A model generated the notes under the pieces. It did no database searches and had not been told where the DNA came from. It saw only the letters and a program-made list of their open reading frames with translations. Both the position numbers and the translations under genes were made by a program. From assembly GCA_001949185.1 (NCBI GenBank), contig BDGG01000002.1, positions 7,406,772 to 7,470,771 of the forward strand: a stretch of DNA of 64,000 nucleotides, in the 5' to 3' direction. Every line of letters begins with the position of its first letter. Position 1 is the first letter of the stretch. Below are positions 1 to 11,732 of this stretch, in pieces. The stretch is from Ramazzottius varieornatus (lineage: Eukaryota > Tardigrada > Eutardigrada > Parachela > Ramazzottiidae).

Positions 1-684
1 CCATTTCGCCCGGCACGCGCAAGTTTCTCCCACAACTGTGGATCACTCTCCAGGAGGACAAAGGCGTTTTCGGTCCTATTGTGGCAAGGACAATGTTTAA
101 AGCTGACAACCTGTATGTCACTGCTTCGGCTTCGGGCAAGATGACAAAGAAGCTCTGCTTGGAATGGTGTGAAAAGATTGTTTTCTCATGTGGCAGATCG
201 CTGCATTCTGCTGGCCGATTCGTGGAGAACCTATTCTGACCAGGAAGCTGTTTTGGAATTCAAGCCTGAAGAACTGGAATACGAAATGATCACGATTCCT
301 CCGAAAGTGACTGGTGATATCCAACCACTGGACAGACTCTTCTTTCGAATGTATAAAGACTTCTTCCGGAAGATCTCCAGTTTCATCATTTTGCACAGCC
401 TTCCACTTCAAGTTCATCATCGAGACGTAATCCACAAGATGCATTCTTTGGTTTACCAACAGTTTCAGTCTCCCCGGTTTTGAGACCTAGTGAACCAGGC
501 CTGGCATCTCTGCGGCTATACTGACGAGTCCTTTGACTATGTAAATCCTACCGGATTCTCTTTCCCCAAGAAGTTGACTGGTCATTGCGACCATGAAAAC
601 TGCGACGACCGGCTTTTGCTTAATTGCGGCTGGTGCAAAGCTCCTCTGCTTCCATCACTTCTACGATCAGTATCACCTCTGTAA
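1..684 (+). pseudogene. DDE transposase relic (pogo/Tigger-like), 3' part
   Basis: This is the C-terminal part of a DDE-superfamily transposase in three disrupted pieces. Frame 3 runs from the window edge and contains MTKKLCLEWCEKIVF. Near 170-180 the reading moves to frame 1, with LLADSW and the typical IPPKVTGDIQPLD block. A TGA at 481-483 interrupts it. Frame 1 resumes at 490 with a Cys-rich tail (CDHENCDD...CGWC). Near 640 the reading must shift again to give LCFHHF, a usual ending for this family. Two frameshifts plus a stop mean it is dead. The 5' part lies outside the window. No terminal inverted repeat was recognised at its right edge. Confidence 0.75.
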
Positions 685-1306
685 AATTTATCTTCCATGA
701 GTTCTGTGAAATTTTAGACTGTGCTAGTATAGTTGGTCATGTCATGTCGATGTAAAAATTTGACGTCACTTCCGCTTCCTGTGGCGTCTTCCCGGATTTT
801 ATTTCGCCGATTTAGTTTATCTCAGTTTGTGGAGCAAACTCTGCTCTATCATGCTATCATATTGGTTTGAGGATCAGAGTGGACAGACTGACGTTAATCC
901 CTTGTGAGACAAGCCAGTGTAACTCACCGGCTCCGTTCGACACGATCCTTATTATGTGCCACTGCTTGAAATCCCTGCAGGGATAAACATTTTTCCAAGT
1001 AAGGTTAGTAGGTTTAGTTGAGCAGGAAGTTCTTGGATGAGGAAGCACTGGTGGTATCGCACCAGAAGCCAGACTGCGTCGTATTTTCACCAGATCTTTA
1101 CTGGAAAATAAGAATTCGAAACAAAAACTCAAGAGTGCAGTCCTTCAAACTGGTGAAAGTTTACGCTAAGCAGCTCGTTTGGGTTCTGCAAGAAAAGAAA
1201 ATAACAAAGCGGCACTTCTGCTGCACCGTGAACATTCTATAAGCTTGTAACACAGAAAGAAGCCCTTTCAGTGGAACATCCCCGCTAAAAGCTACCGACT
1301 GAACCG
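685..1306. other. Intergenic stretch, no gene seen
   Basis: This is the spacer between the transposase relic and the 3' end of the DNAJA gene on the minus strand. Short open frames occur on both strands but none has recognisable motifs or splice context. Confidence 0.5.
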
Positions 1307-3068
1307 TTACTGTGTCCCACACTGCACAGCTTGAGGTCGACCGTCTCCTTCATCGTCATCTTCTTCCATGGCGTACATCTGATGCTGGCTGAATTGCCGA
1401 CCAGCGTGTCGCTGCTGCGCGCTCTCCTTGTACTCTTCCAGGTTGGCTTCTTCGGCATCATCGGGAATGATCACTTCTTCTCGGGGGGGCAGGCATTTCT
1501 CCAGGGCGACGATGCGCTGAGGAGTGAGCTGCTTGGCATCGGGGAACTCCACGACGAACTGGACTATCAGCGAACCCTTATGGAGTGGATTCTTGTAGGC
1601 TGGCATGCCTTCGTTCTGGATCATCTTTGTATCGCCGTACTTGATGACTTGGCCTAAAACAAAATCAATAAATTGATTTAGATCAGAAATCGGAGAGCTC
1701 CAACAGTCATTACGACGAATCCCAGAATTTTTCGTGGACAAACGAAATAAACCAGCTCTTTGTCACAAGCGGCGCATACCTACCGGTCAATAACAACAAT
1801 AATGTGCGTCACTTGAAGTAAGGACCTGGTTCAAATTATCTGCCCAGGTAAACTGCAGTTTTACCTAAGGAAACCTACCGGGCAAGCTTGTTATGAGGAG
1901 AGTTCGGCCATCAAGTGTTTTGATCGTCTTTTGAAAGCCACAAAGTGACTCGACTAGCAAGATGTTCATCCTCATCATGAGATCGTGGCCTTTCCGGACG
2001 AACGTTTCGTGAGGCTGTTCGTCGAGGACTATGATGACGTCTCCAGCTTCCAGACCGGGTTCTTGATCACCTTCGCCGTTGAACAGGATCTTCTGACCAT
2101 CCTTCATGCCTGCAAGAAGACCAGACTGATGAAGACAGGAACTCATCGACATTTCGGGTCCGTAAAGCAACGAGAGCGATTCGTACCTTTGTCGATGTGG
2201 ACTTCGAGTATTTTTCTATCGCGCGTCACTTTCTTGCCCTGGCATTCCGAACACCTGTCTTTGGGATCGATCTTCTCGCCCTGCCCATCGCACTCGTTAC
2301 AGGGCATCTGACTTTGCTGGACGAAGCCAGGAGCGATCTGCTGCATCCGTACTTTGACTCCAGTACCTTTACAGCCCGAACACTTCTGCAGTTCTTTGCC
2401 GTCCTTTCCTCCCTTTCCTGTGCCAAAGCAAGATCAACACAGCTGAAAACCTTGTTGAAGCTGTCAGAAATACGAGGCCAAAGCAATTCGTACCGTCACA
2501 CTTCTTGCAGATCACATTCTTTTGGAGAGCCAGACGACGCGTATGTCCGTTGTACAGGTCTTCGAGGCTGACTTTGATCTGATGGATAACATCTTTGCCT
2601 TTACGAGGACCCCGTTGGCCTCTCCCTCCGCCTCCGAAGAACATGTCAAAGATGTCGAACGGGTTGTGAGCTGTAAAACAACCAGCCATCAGTACATCAA
2701 TAACGCTGACGAGGATGACAGGAATGATATTACAGGACAATTCTTACCTTCTCCGCCGCCGCCTTCTTTGAGAGCTTTCTCCCCGCCTTGATCATAGATC
2801 TGTCTCTTCTTGGGGTCGGTGAGAACTTCGTAGGCGAAGGCTATCCTCTTGAACTACAAACGAACCAAAAACTATTATTTTCCGATGACAGGAGTGACGA
2901 GTTACCGAGATGGGTTTTCGGACATGACGTTCTGACCTTGTCACCAGCTTCAGGATTCTTGTCAGGATGATATTTAAGGGCTAGTTTCCGGTAAGCCTTC
3001 TTCAGCTCGGCTTCCGTCACATCAGGCTTCACGCCCAGCTCATCGTATAATCCCATCTCTTTCACCAT
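1307..3068 (-). CDS. DNAJA: DnaJ homolog subfamily A co-chaperone (type I HSP40)
   Basis: Six exons: 2937-3068, 2748-2853, 2494-2670, 2187-2417, 1879-2109 and 1307-1653, giving 407 aa, close to vertebrate DNAJA1/2. It stimulates Hsp70 ATPase and delivers clients in the cytosol. The J domain is at the N-terminus with the HPD triad in [14 protein letters not shown] Gly-rich linker with [14 protein letters not shown] follows. The zinc-finger region has four CxxCxGxG-type repeats ([28 protein letters not shown]), then the C-terminal client-binding domains. The protein ends VQCGTQ, a CaaX-type sequence expected to be farnesylated as in DNAJA1/2/4. All exon joins keep phase. The start is the only ATG upstream of the J domain. 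I cannot separate DNAJA1 from DNAJA2 orthology by eye. BOP1 lies upstream on the same strand, 760 bp away. Confidence 0.93.
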
Positions 3069-3830
3069 GATTGCGGAGTGTGGAGGGAAGGAGTCACAAC
3101 CAAAGATCCGCTCGCAGAGACCAGGAATGAGAAGATCTCAGGGCTGGTTTTCCAAAGCTGTTCCTCGATTCAATCCTGGGAAATCCGTCCGACAGAACAG
3201 AACTAATCCGAAGACTGCCGAAACGATAGTCGCGTTGAGGAGAACGATTCTAGAAATTCACGCGAGACACTGAGACGAGCCCGTTGCGAATATCTTCAAA
3301 CGATATCGAGATGTCTCATCAAGCAGAAAGCAAACACAGAACGGTGTACAAAAGTTCACCAATATCTGGTGTCAACGAGGTACTTCGGCTTTTATCGCAA
3401 GCTACACGATGTCCCCTAACCCATACATATGGAGATGAGTCATACGCACGTAGCTCAGCCAGTTAGCAACGAAAAGTTTCTGGAAGGTTCTCTCGCACGT
3501 ACACGCATCCTCCTCGTGCATTGATTTGTAGCTTCAACCTCATGAAACATGAATGGATTATGGCGTTATTACGCAACGCACTCCATGCTGACAAGATACT
3601 CTCTGTCTCTGAAATCTCGCATACCGCTTTAAAAAACTTCAACCTTCCTACGACGAAGACGAGTTGCTCGCCTTCGTCAAACATTCACTCGGATAAAAAC
3701 AAGATGATCGCTAGATGGCTAGATCTCGAACCTGAGGAGGCAAGGGTGACAACATGAGTTCTTCGTTCATTTATCCGCCTGCTACAACTTAAATAACAAT
3801 ATAACTTGCCAAGTCTTACATCAAGAAGTT
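3069..3830. other. Intergenic: DNAJA promoter side and BOP1 3' flank
   Basis: Both neighbours are on the minus strand, so this segment holds the BOP1 3' region and the DNAJA 5' region. No coding signal or repeat was recognised. Confidence 0.45.
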
Positions 3831-6800
3831 CTAGACATATAATCTGACAGTTCGGTCGGCTCCTGCTGAGAACACCCAAGGCTGAGTGGGGTGAAACTGA
3901 ACATCGAGAACATTCAATCCACTTTCCACGTTATGGGCATGTCCTTTAAGCTCCTTCACAGGCACGATGAGAGGGAACTGGTTCAGGTCGCTGCAAGAGA
4001 AACGTCAGGGTAAAGTAATGAGGTGTGGCGAAAGTTCAGTACGTACTTGTACACCATCCCATGGCTGACGATCACAGATCCATCATCCGAGCAGGAAGCA
4101 AAGAGCGGATACTTCTTATGGAACGTCACTTGACGAACTCCCCTGCTGTGATGTCTCATCGTCTGGTAGGGCTTATTGCTGGAATCCAAGTCGAACCAGG
4201 ATACCCGCCTATCGTAACTTCCCACCAGTACGTTGTCTCCTTTCGGGTGTATAGCCATACAGGAGACGTAGTTGCAGTTGGGCTCTAGTTTCTTCGACAC
4301 CGTGTCCAGCTTCTTCAGGTTGTAGATGCGAACTTCGCGTTGCAGCGCCACCAAGATGACTCTCTTGTACGGATCCTTGTCTGCTGGGTCTTCTTCTTCG
4401 TCTTTCTCAGTTTTGACATAATCGTGGAAGAGAACTTTGGTCACAGTTCCAAGCTTCTTCCAAGGCACGTCAGATGTGAGCTTCGACAGCTGATGCACGA
4501 TGAGCATGCCAGCAGGTCCTTCTCCCATGATCGTTGCGAAAAAGTCTCCCTTAGGATGCCATGTCAAGTTGGCCACTTTCTGCAATAGTGAAAGATTGTG
4601 GAAAACGGAGCAGAATGATGAACAAAGATTTCGATGAGCACAAGGTCCAGACCAACCGACTAATTTGCTTTCCCAAGTGACGCACATTTTCAGCATCTCT
4701 GAGTGAAAGCATGCGCCACTTGGGAAAACGTTCTTGCCGAACTTTTATTTTGGATTCTGAACGTTGCAGTTTACCTTGCTGTGCCGGACTGTGATGCGGA
4801 ACCCTTGCTTTCGTTCTTCAGGACTGGCTTTGTGGAATGAAGTAATCGCATTCGTGACATCGGAGGATATCACCTTGTCCAGAAGGTGATCGGTGTTCGA
4901 ACTGACGAGCTTATTTCCCACTTCCGGGTTCAGAAAATACACGCTACTTCCCCTGTAAACAGATTAGTGTCTTCCCACAGAAAAAAATTAACGAATAGTG
5001 GAACACTCTACCAGCAGAGGTATGTGAACTTGTATGGATAACTTACGCAGCGACCGCTAGCAGCATCAAGTCTCTCTTCGGACACCAGCCAACGTATACT
5101 ACCGGGTCCGGCATGACAAACGTCTTGTAGCATCGACCAGTCGAAACTTCCCATATTCGCGCTGAACAGTCATCCGAACCTGCGTCGAAACATCATTATT
5201 GACGGAGAACAGATGATAACACGTGAGAAAACTTCACGGGTAGTAGTATAGACGAATGCTTTGTATCAGCCTATCATCTCGCTGCACACACATAACACCG
5301 CTTCCGAGCTGGGACATGAGTATGTAGGTACTCGAACGAAGAATGCGTTTTAGTTATCTTTTGGTTATCTTGCAAATAAAAAAGCTCACCAGATGCAAGG
5401 AACTGGCCATCTTGATGGACAGAAATTGAGCGAACGATATCGGAATGCCCGAGATATCTCTGGAAGATACACAACATTAATACACACGTCAGCACAGAAT
5501 TCAGATTTGTTTCACCGCCATGTTCCCGTTTTGACTTACGACGGCTTCGGTAGTCGGAAACGGTTGCAAGTCTTTCGGTTTCGGCAACTTCGGAATCAGA
5601 TCTTCAGGGTCGACGTTAACTTTCATCTTCCTTTGTCGCGGACACAGGTATAAGTCCAAGCAGCGCTCGAACCTATCTTTGATGAAGCGATTCCATGCCG
5701 GCAGCAGTCGCAGGGACTTATACTGTCGCGGCATGAAGTCCAGTCTTCTGTCTTCCCGGTCTTCCGCCCTCCATCTTTGCTTTTCTTTCTCCGTCATGAG
5801 ATACTCTGCCGGAGGGTTGTACGACTCTGCATGACCCGGAAGTGCGATCTTTGGCGCGCTAATGGCGTTCCTCTTTCTTGCTCGAGCACTCTTGCTATCT
5901 TCGATCTGAAAAAAGAAAGACAAAATCACCTCTCGAAGAATTTGACGCTCTGAGCTTTCTACAGTTTCGCTAAAGAACAATTTTGAAATCGGAAAAGTAG
6001 TAAGAAATTATAGAGACTGCTTACCGATTCTTCAGGTGTCCATATGGCATAAAACTGTTCTTCTTTTTCTTCGGCTTCGTCAGTTGGAGTCTTCCAGTCT
6101 CGGGCTGGTTTGATCAAGCCCATCTTGATCGCATACACCAGCTTACTGACTTTGTCTTTCTCCAGCAAAGACGGAAGGAATGAGCGTTTGGACGGTGCTC
6201 GCGAACTCAGTGGCGTATCCATAACTTCGTGCGAGAAAATGTCTTCGAACGGTTCATATGCTTCGCCACTTCCGGTCAGCTTGCCCAGCTGCAGTTTCTG
6301 AATGATTTCTAAATCTTGATCGCTCAACACAACGTCCTGCCCCGTAAGCTTGTCCTTCACAGTCTTCCTGTGAGAGATTCACTGTGAGAAGCTATCGCAT
6401 ATAAGGAAATATTTTCCGTACACTCACCAGAAGTTCGGATCGTCCATTCGTTTAAGGAATTTGTCGATTTCGTTCGCCGTTGCAGGCTTGATAATTTTTT
6501 CGCCTTGCCAGTCATAGCCAATGTGCGGGTAATCGTTGTACCACTCCATCGGTACGTTACCGACAGTATTCCGAACATCTTCCTCATCACTTGAATCGAA
6601 ATCGTACTCTTTGGGATCCGCTGCGACTGCGTAGGATGGCATGGACGAGGACGCAAGCTCGCCGTTCTCCTGCAACAAAAATATTCAGTATGCCCCGAAC
6701 CATTTTCACGCAGTGCATAGCATTGGGATTCCACGAACAAAACGGAATTTTCGCTGTCTGAGCAGATCAGAGCACGTAGCAGCAAATTTGGTAAATAAAT

Positions 6801-7316
6801 GGACCGGAATGTTGATTGCGACATACCTTCGCAAGTGCTGAATCGTTCGCAGGTTTTGACGCCATCTCCTCGCCAATGCCCACCACAGGTTCGTCTGCCT
6901 TCTCTTCTTCATCCTCATCCTCATTGTCAGAGCCTTCCTCCTCCACCTCATCCTCATCCTCATCATCATCATCAGAATACTCGCTACTCTCGTCGGAGGC
7001 ATCACTTCCGGTCGCGTTCTCATCTTCGTGGCCACCACCATCCTCGCCATCGATGGGAGATTCTTCCTGATCCCCGTTATTCTCCTCGTCACTCGCAGGG
7101 TGATCCACAAATAAGCTCACCTGTGAACAAGCGGGAACTGGTTACTGGACAATGCGAAGTACAGATCATGGACGTGAGAAGAGTGCGAGTTTACCATGCT
7201 ATGAGTTTACTTACGAGATTATCTGCCGCGTCGTCCACAATATCGGCTTTGCGCTGTTGGTCCGAACTTGGCTGCCGCCTCCTCTTGCTAGCTTTTGAGG
7301 GTCTGGATGTCGCCAT
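3831..7316 (-). CDS. BOP1: Ribosome biogenesis protein BOP1 (WD-repeat, PeBoW complex)
   Basis: Ten exons: 7215-7316, 6827-7120, 6428-6669, 6025-6367, 5540-5905, 5390-5459, 5047-5179, 4775-4952, 4047-4579 and 3831-3990, giving 806 aa. BOP1 works with PES1 and WDR12 in 27S pre-rRNA processing and 60S maturation in the nucleolus. The N-terminus is basic (SKRRRQ) and is followed by a long Asp/Glu/Ser tract encoded at about 6890-7080. The conserved BOP1 N-terminal domain ([32 protein letters not shown]) comes next. The WD propeller follows with [19 protein letters not shown] and [11 protein letters not shown], and ends in [14 protein letters not shown] hairpin repeat sits in the intron 4580-4774. 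The frame is open throughout and splice phases agree. Confidence 0.95.
4661..4746. repeat. Intronic hairpin repeat, copy 1
   Basis: The left arm CCCAAGTGACGCAC and right arm GCGCCACTTGGG flank a loop of about 25 bases in a BOP1 intron. The arms are complementary apart from one A:C position. It belongs to the dispersed family described in the findings. Confidence 0.8.
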
Positions 7317-7836
7317 TGCAACTATTTCAACTTCGAAATCTCCGGAAGATCATTTCAGTGGGAAGACCGAAGACATAGTAAATCAAGCTTCTGATGCTAA
7401 TCAAGTGCTGACCGCTAGTGTGCAATCAAGCGAACGCAGCCACACATGTATTGTGACGTACATTATGCGCCACTCATTGGGTTCTCCAGTTAGCGCCACT
7501 GGGAGGCGCCACGGTACAGAGAACCGGAAGTCCTGTAGAAACGATCCCTTCAAATTCCTGGATTCTCTTCTCACCAAACTACTCGATTCTTTCACATTGT
7601 TTCCGCTGATTTAAGTTGTGTGCACACAAAATCCCGTTCACGAAGACCTGAATGATATCTTTGAAAGCACTCAGTTTATATGCAAAACGCCGAAGTGGAA
7701 ATACGGCTCGACTAGCTGCAGGAAAACGCGATACGAAATTTCAAACGAGGTAAAATTAGGTACAGCAAAACCGGCAGACGAAACTGTACGGACAAAAGTA
7801 AGATTGGACAGAGACAAGCACATATTTTAACATACG
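7317..7836. other. BOP1 5' flank, no gene seen
   Basis: This holds the BOP1 promoter side. A degenerate GCGCCACT-containing palindromic stretch at about 7465-7515 resembles the intronic hairpin arms but is not a clear copy. Confidence 0.4.
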
Positions 7837-8310
7837 ATGTTGAGAACTGCGATGCAGTTTTCCCTGGACTGCATGATCTTGTCTCTCACATTCTTGTCGG
7901 TAACGGCCACCTTACCTGTACAGGAAAAAAATTACCACCGGAATCCTTGGTCACCATGCTCGGTTAAGATCGGCCAAAGAACGAAGAGAATAACAATACT
8001 CGCCACTGGCAACCTCGTGAGCAAACTGCCCGTCCTCGTCCAGGAACTTCTGAATGGTTCTGTTGATGAGACTATCGGAACTTCTTGACAGTTTCCAGGA
8101 CCAGACGCAGCTTGTCGAATGTTCTTTTGCGATGGATCGGTCTTGACGACATCTTGCAGGTATCGGCCAAAGTCCAGGAGGACTTCCATCATTAAACCGT
8201 TCCAGCTGCGCAGAAGTTCCACGTTAGCAGCGTAGTAGGACGTGGTGACTATTGTAGCTTCATCATTCTGCGTCGTTTGGCTGACGAAATCGTTCGATCT
8301 TTACAAGAAA
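7837..8310 (-). pseudogene. Broken coding-like fragments of an unidentified gene
   Basis: On the minus strand three frames carry protein-like stretches in the order of one gene. First comes an acceptor (CTTGTAAAG) at about 8309 and a piece with ANVELL and LLDFGRYLQDV. A second frame follows with DKLRLVLETVKKF, then a third with RTIQKFLDEDGQFAHEVASG. After a further AG, a piece with DKNVRDKIMQSRENC ends at a GT near 7838. Joining them needs two 1-base shifts that ordinary introns do not explain. It is therefore either a decayed gene or one with errors or very small introns. I do not recognise the family. A similar protein-like stretch on the same strand at 10246-10400 (containing VVVNLENVALKYGKAE) may be an upstream exon, which would put the LINE relic in its intron. 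Confidence 0.35.
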
Positions 8311-8391
8311 GGACACAACAATGAACAGAAATTAGCCTTGATCAACTTGATTGATTTAGATACCGGGAAATAAACCAAACATGTCAAGACT

Positions 8392-9983
8392 ACCCTACTG
8401 GTCAAGTGACCTGTGGACTCCAAAGATGAAGATGAAGCCAAAACCAGTGTGGAAGATCGACGATGAAGGAGCAAAGAAATTCCGTAGAAGCATAGCCTCA
8501 GTTGATTAGGGGAGAATATTTGATCTACAGTGCAATGCTGACGCTGCCGTTCCTGCTTTTCAGGATATATTTCTGAAAACTGCCAAAGATTGTTTTCAGC
8601 TTAGGTTGATTGGATCCCGACGCCTTCATCGACCCACGCTTTCCGAAACCGCTATTGAGAGTCTGCGGAAATGCCGTGGTGCAGTCAAGCAATGGAGAAG
8701 GACAAAGGATCCGGCTGACCTAGTACGCTGAAGGGGATTAGAGGCTGAAAAGAAGAATTTGCTCCTGAGAGAGAGACATCGAAGGCTACGGAACATTGCT
8801 ACCTCCTCGAGAAGAAATCCGAAGGCCGTATGGAATTTTCTAAAGAAAAATACTGCATCAAACTCCATCCCACCCATCCCTATACCTGGAAGCGCCGACA
8901 AGTACTTCGCTTACCCGCAAGACAAAGCTGAATTCATCAGCCAGACCTTCGCCAAAGATTACATGGACTGCCCGAACCACTGCCTGAACCAAAATTTGCC
9001 TCCGCAAGCCTGCAATATCGAACCTCCATGCAAGCCACACTGTCCAGAACTTGTAGTCACCACTTCCGCTGTGCTTTTCAGTATCCGAAAGCTCGATGTC
9101 AACAAAGCTGGCGGTTCATCGCTCATTACGAATCGACTGCTGAAAATAGCTGGCACAACAGTCATCTACCCTCTCATGAGACCGTTCAATCTCCTTCTGT
9201 CCACGGGCAAATTCCCCACGGCCTCGAAGAAAGATGATGTCGTCTCTGTGCCAAAGAAAGGAGGCTCCGCCTTCCGACCGATCTCGCTCCTTCCTCCCCT
9301 TTCTAAACTTTTTGAAAAACTTCTAGCAGACCACATTAGCCATTTTATGAACTCAAACAGGTTGTTCTCTGATACTCAGTTTGGTTTTAGGAAACAACGA
9401 TCAACGGAGATGCAGTTACTGCAAATGAGCCACAAGTGGATGCAGGTCCTACCCGAACGGAAGGAAGCTGCTATAGTCTGTTCAAGAGTATCGTGCTGTT
9501 CAAGAGTATCGTCCGATCAGTGGTGGATTATGCATCGTCATCATGGCATTTGACAGGAGAAGGTCTTCAGAAGCAGCTTGAAGGAATTCAGAAAAAGTTC
9601 TTAAAGAGCATCCGACTTGGAAAGATGGACGGAAAAGACCAACATGACGGGGACTTTGTCCAATATCGGCAGCACTTGGCGAAATCAAGCGGGCCTCCCC
9701 TTTGGAGAAGACGGCTAGAAGGTATTAAGATAAATGTATTCAAGATCTGGAATGCTACATTTGCAAGAGAAGAGAAATGCCAGCCAGAACCACGAGAAGC
9801 CAGGCGAAAGAATTTCTACTCGAACCTATCAGTCAAGCTCCCCGGCCATGCAAAATACTGGAAACAGCTTCCTCCTTTGCATACGTCGGATCTTCTATCC
9901 TGAAAGATCCTTTGCTCAATCCCAGTCCACGAGATCTTCTGACTCTGGCGGCTTTTAAAGTGTACTTGTCTCGTTAAAACTTC
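8392..9983 (+). mobile_element. Non-LTR retrotransposon (LINE) relic with reverse-transcriptase core missing
   Basis: The region from 8430 encodes the linker before the RT domain of jockey/CR1-like LINEs (VWKIDDEGAKKFRR, then LRKCRGAVKQWRR). An in-frame TAG lies near 8505 and a TGA near 8730. The frame then runs from 8759 with the early RT motifs RPISLLPPLSKLFEKLL and LFSDTQFGFRKQRST. At about 9420-9480 it jumps straight to a C-terminal RT-thumb-like block (VVDYASSSWHL, IQKKFLKSIRLGKMDG) in a different register. The catalytic Y/F-x-D-D block is absent, so an internal deletion has removed the palm. No 3' poly-A tail was clear. It is an inactive copy. Confidence 0.8.
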
Positions 9984-10104
9984 TCAGACTTTAAATGGTG
10001 TAAAAAAAATATTGATACTTTGTTGCTGGTTTAAATTGAGATTTGAAAATATTGTCATTGTTGTGTATACCTCCTGTCTCTTCCGGCTAGAGCACGGAAT
10101 CTCG

Positions 10105-10490
10105 CCGCATGCGCTGCACTGTACTGCAGCTGTGCTGTGCTGCAGCACAGCTGCAGCGCAGTGAACTGACGAAATTTGCGCGGCACAGCACAGCATACAG
10201 CAGAAAGCCATAGACTACCGCGCAGATGCACCTACCGAAACCTGAAGAAAATTACAATTTTTGGGCATTCGAACGTCAGCCGTCTCAGCTTTGCCGTACT
10301 TTAGGGCAACGTTCTCCAGGTTGACCACGACTTCGCTAACTGAATTGCAAACCACGTCAATACATCGGCGTTCCGCGCAGTTGCACCAGGTCAACGTGCA
10401 CCTGCAGCACAGCTGCTTAGCCACTGGGCATGAAAGTTGTGCAGCACAGCACAGCGTCAGCGCCCTGGTAATGTGCGCAGCACAGTCACA
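10105..10490. repeat. CAGCACAG/GCTGTGCTG-rich low-complexity tract
   Basis: Clusters of CTGTGCTG, GCAGCACAG and AGCACAGC recur on both strands at about 10115-10195 and 10395-10490. Open frames here are Cys/Ala-rich shadows of the simple repeat. Between the clusters the minus strand has the protein-like piece mentioned at 7837-8310. Confidence 0.6.
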
Positions 10491-10605
10491 GCGTACTTTT
10501 GGACCTGCGGCCCAGTGCTCTACTTCCGGCATTCTCGCCAAACTTTCAAACTTTTGTCTCCAAACGATAAGCCTGGCTTCTCACTGACAAATAAAGGTAA
10601 TTAAC

Positions 10606-11067
10606 CTACAGTACAGACAATGTACAGTACGAGGTAAACGACATAATTCGGGCATAGAGGGTTTCCAATCGTAATTCGGGCATATTTTTTCTCAGCTCTT
10701 GCTGCGCGTAATGAACTGCTTCTTGTTTCCTGAGGTAGATCGGTCCCTCTCCTCGAGGTTTCAATAGGTTTGAGAACGATAAAGTGTTGTGGAGCACGGG
10801 AATTTGGCCGGGCATGGAGATGGGTCTGTCTAATGTCAAAAAGCCTAATGTTGTTTCAACATACGTACGATCAGGGATGAATCAAGCGCTGAAGGTAATG
10901 TTCAAACCTTTTGCGCTGCCCGAATTATGTCGTTTACCTCGTACACGTAGTCCGCCGCTGGAGTCACAGCTGAACTTTGGCCAGGAGGAAGTAGGGGCTG
11001 ATAAAGAAGGAATGCTGGATGGAAGTTTTTCGTCTCCGGAGTTGTAGTAACGTCGACCTTCCGCCAT
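10606..11067 (-). CDS. Small hypothetical protein, two exons
   Basis: Exons 10938-11067 and 10606-10829 join in phase to give 117 aa, starting MAEGRRYYNSGDEK and ending TLSVL. The second exon has a charged, probably helical stretch (LRKQEAVHYAQQELRKNMPE). Other open frames overlap the first exon, including one with SSAVTPAADYVYEV that would need a different upstream exon around 11220-11264, so the model is tentative. Parts of both exons are covered by a 28-bp inverted repeat (10627-10654 and 10917-10944), so the locus may be rearranged. No family was recognised. Confidence 0.3.
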
Positions 11068-11732
11068 GATGGATCGTTCTCCTGGCAGTGCTTCGGCCCA
11101 ATCATGCCGTGACAGGGAGAAACTGCAATGACAAACCACTATAAGGACACAGCAGAGATCCAATAGAGTCCAGTAAAATTGTTGACAGTAGCAGAAAAGA
11201 GGACCTGCGGAAGCTTACCATTGCCGTGGCGTGCGACGAGTATAAGAACCTTCCTGGCGGTCTTTCAAAACCAACACGGCAAAAAAGGGAGAAGATAAAA
11301 AATCACGAGAGTGAAGGCGAGAAACACGGACTGTTGAAAACTGCCCATCTTTCTGAAACTGCTTGCACAAGACTGTCCATCCGTTCTCTTTTGGATGTAG
11401 GGACTTGTTCTCAAAAACGTTCGACCAACCAGGAGCACATAAAATCGGTGGCACCTTCCCACTTGTGGATATTTTTCACATAATATCATATGGCATACTT
11501 CAATATGAAAACAAACAGGAAAAAAGAACGAGTGCATCGGTCGAAATAGTTCGCTGGTACACAGTGTGCAATAGATTAACAACGGATTCCCTAACAATCA
11601 TAATCACCTATAGAAAAAGTCCCGAGTCGTAGTAACATAATACAGTAACAAGAAAAGCACCGAACGCAATAAAAGGTAAAAACAGAAACGTGCGCGGCGT
11701 TCGGCCTCCATCTGGTACTACAGAACACTCAA
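11068..11732. other. Spacer, possible 5' exon of the small hypothetical gene
   Basis: A GT donor (AATG|GTAAGC, minus strand) at about 11217 and a pyrimidine tract ending in AG near 11265 suggest a short minus-strand exon at about 11218-11264. Its frame is unresolved. Nothing else is recognisable. Confidence 0.3.

Noticed and set aside
6816..7614. Two long plus-strand frames rich in Ser, Pro and His over the 5' part of BOP1
   Set aside because: They are antisense shadows of the Asp/Glu/Ser codon tract in BOP1 exon 2.
9984..10587. Cys-rich short frames on both strands, at first sight a possible cysteine-rich peptide or toxin
   Set aside because: The cysteines come from CTGTGC/GCTGTG simple-repeat clusters. 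There is no signal peptide or defined cysteine framework.
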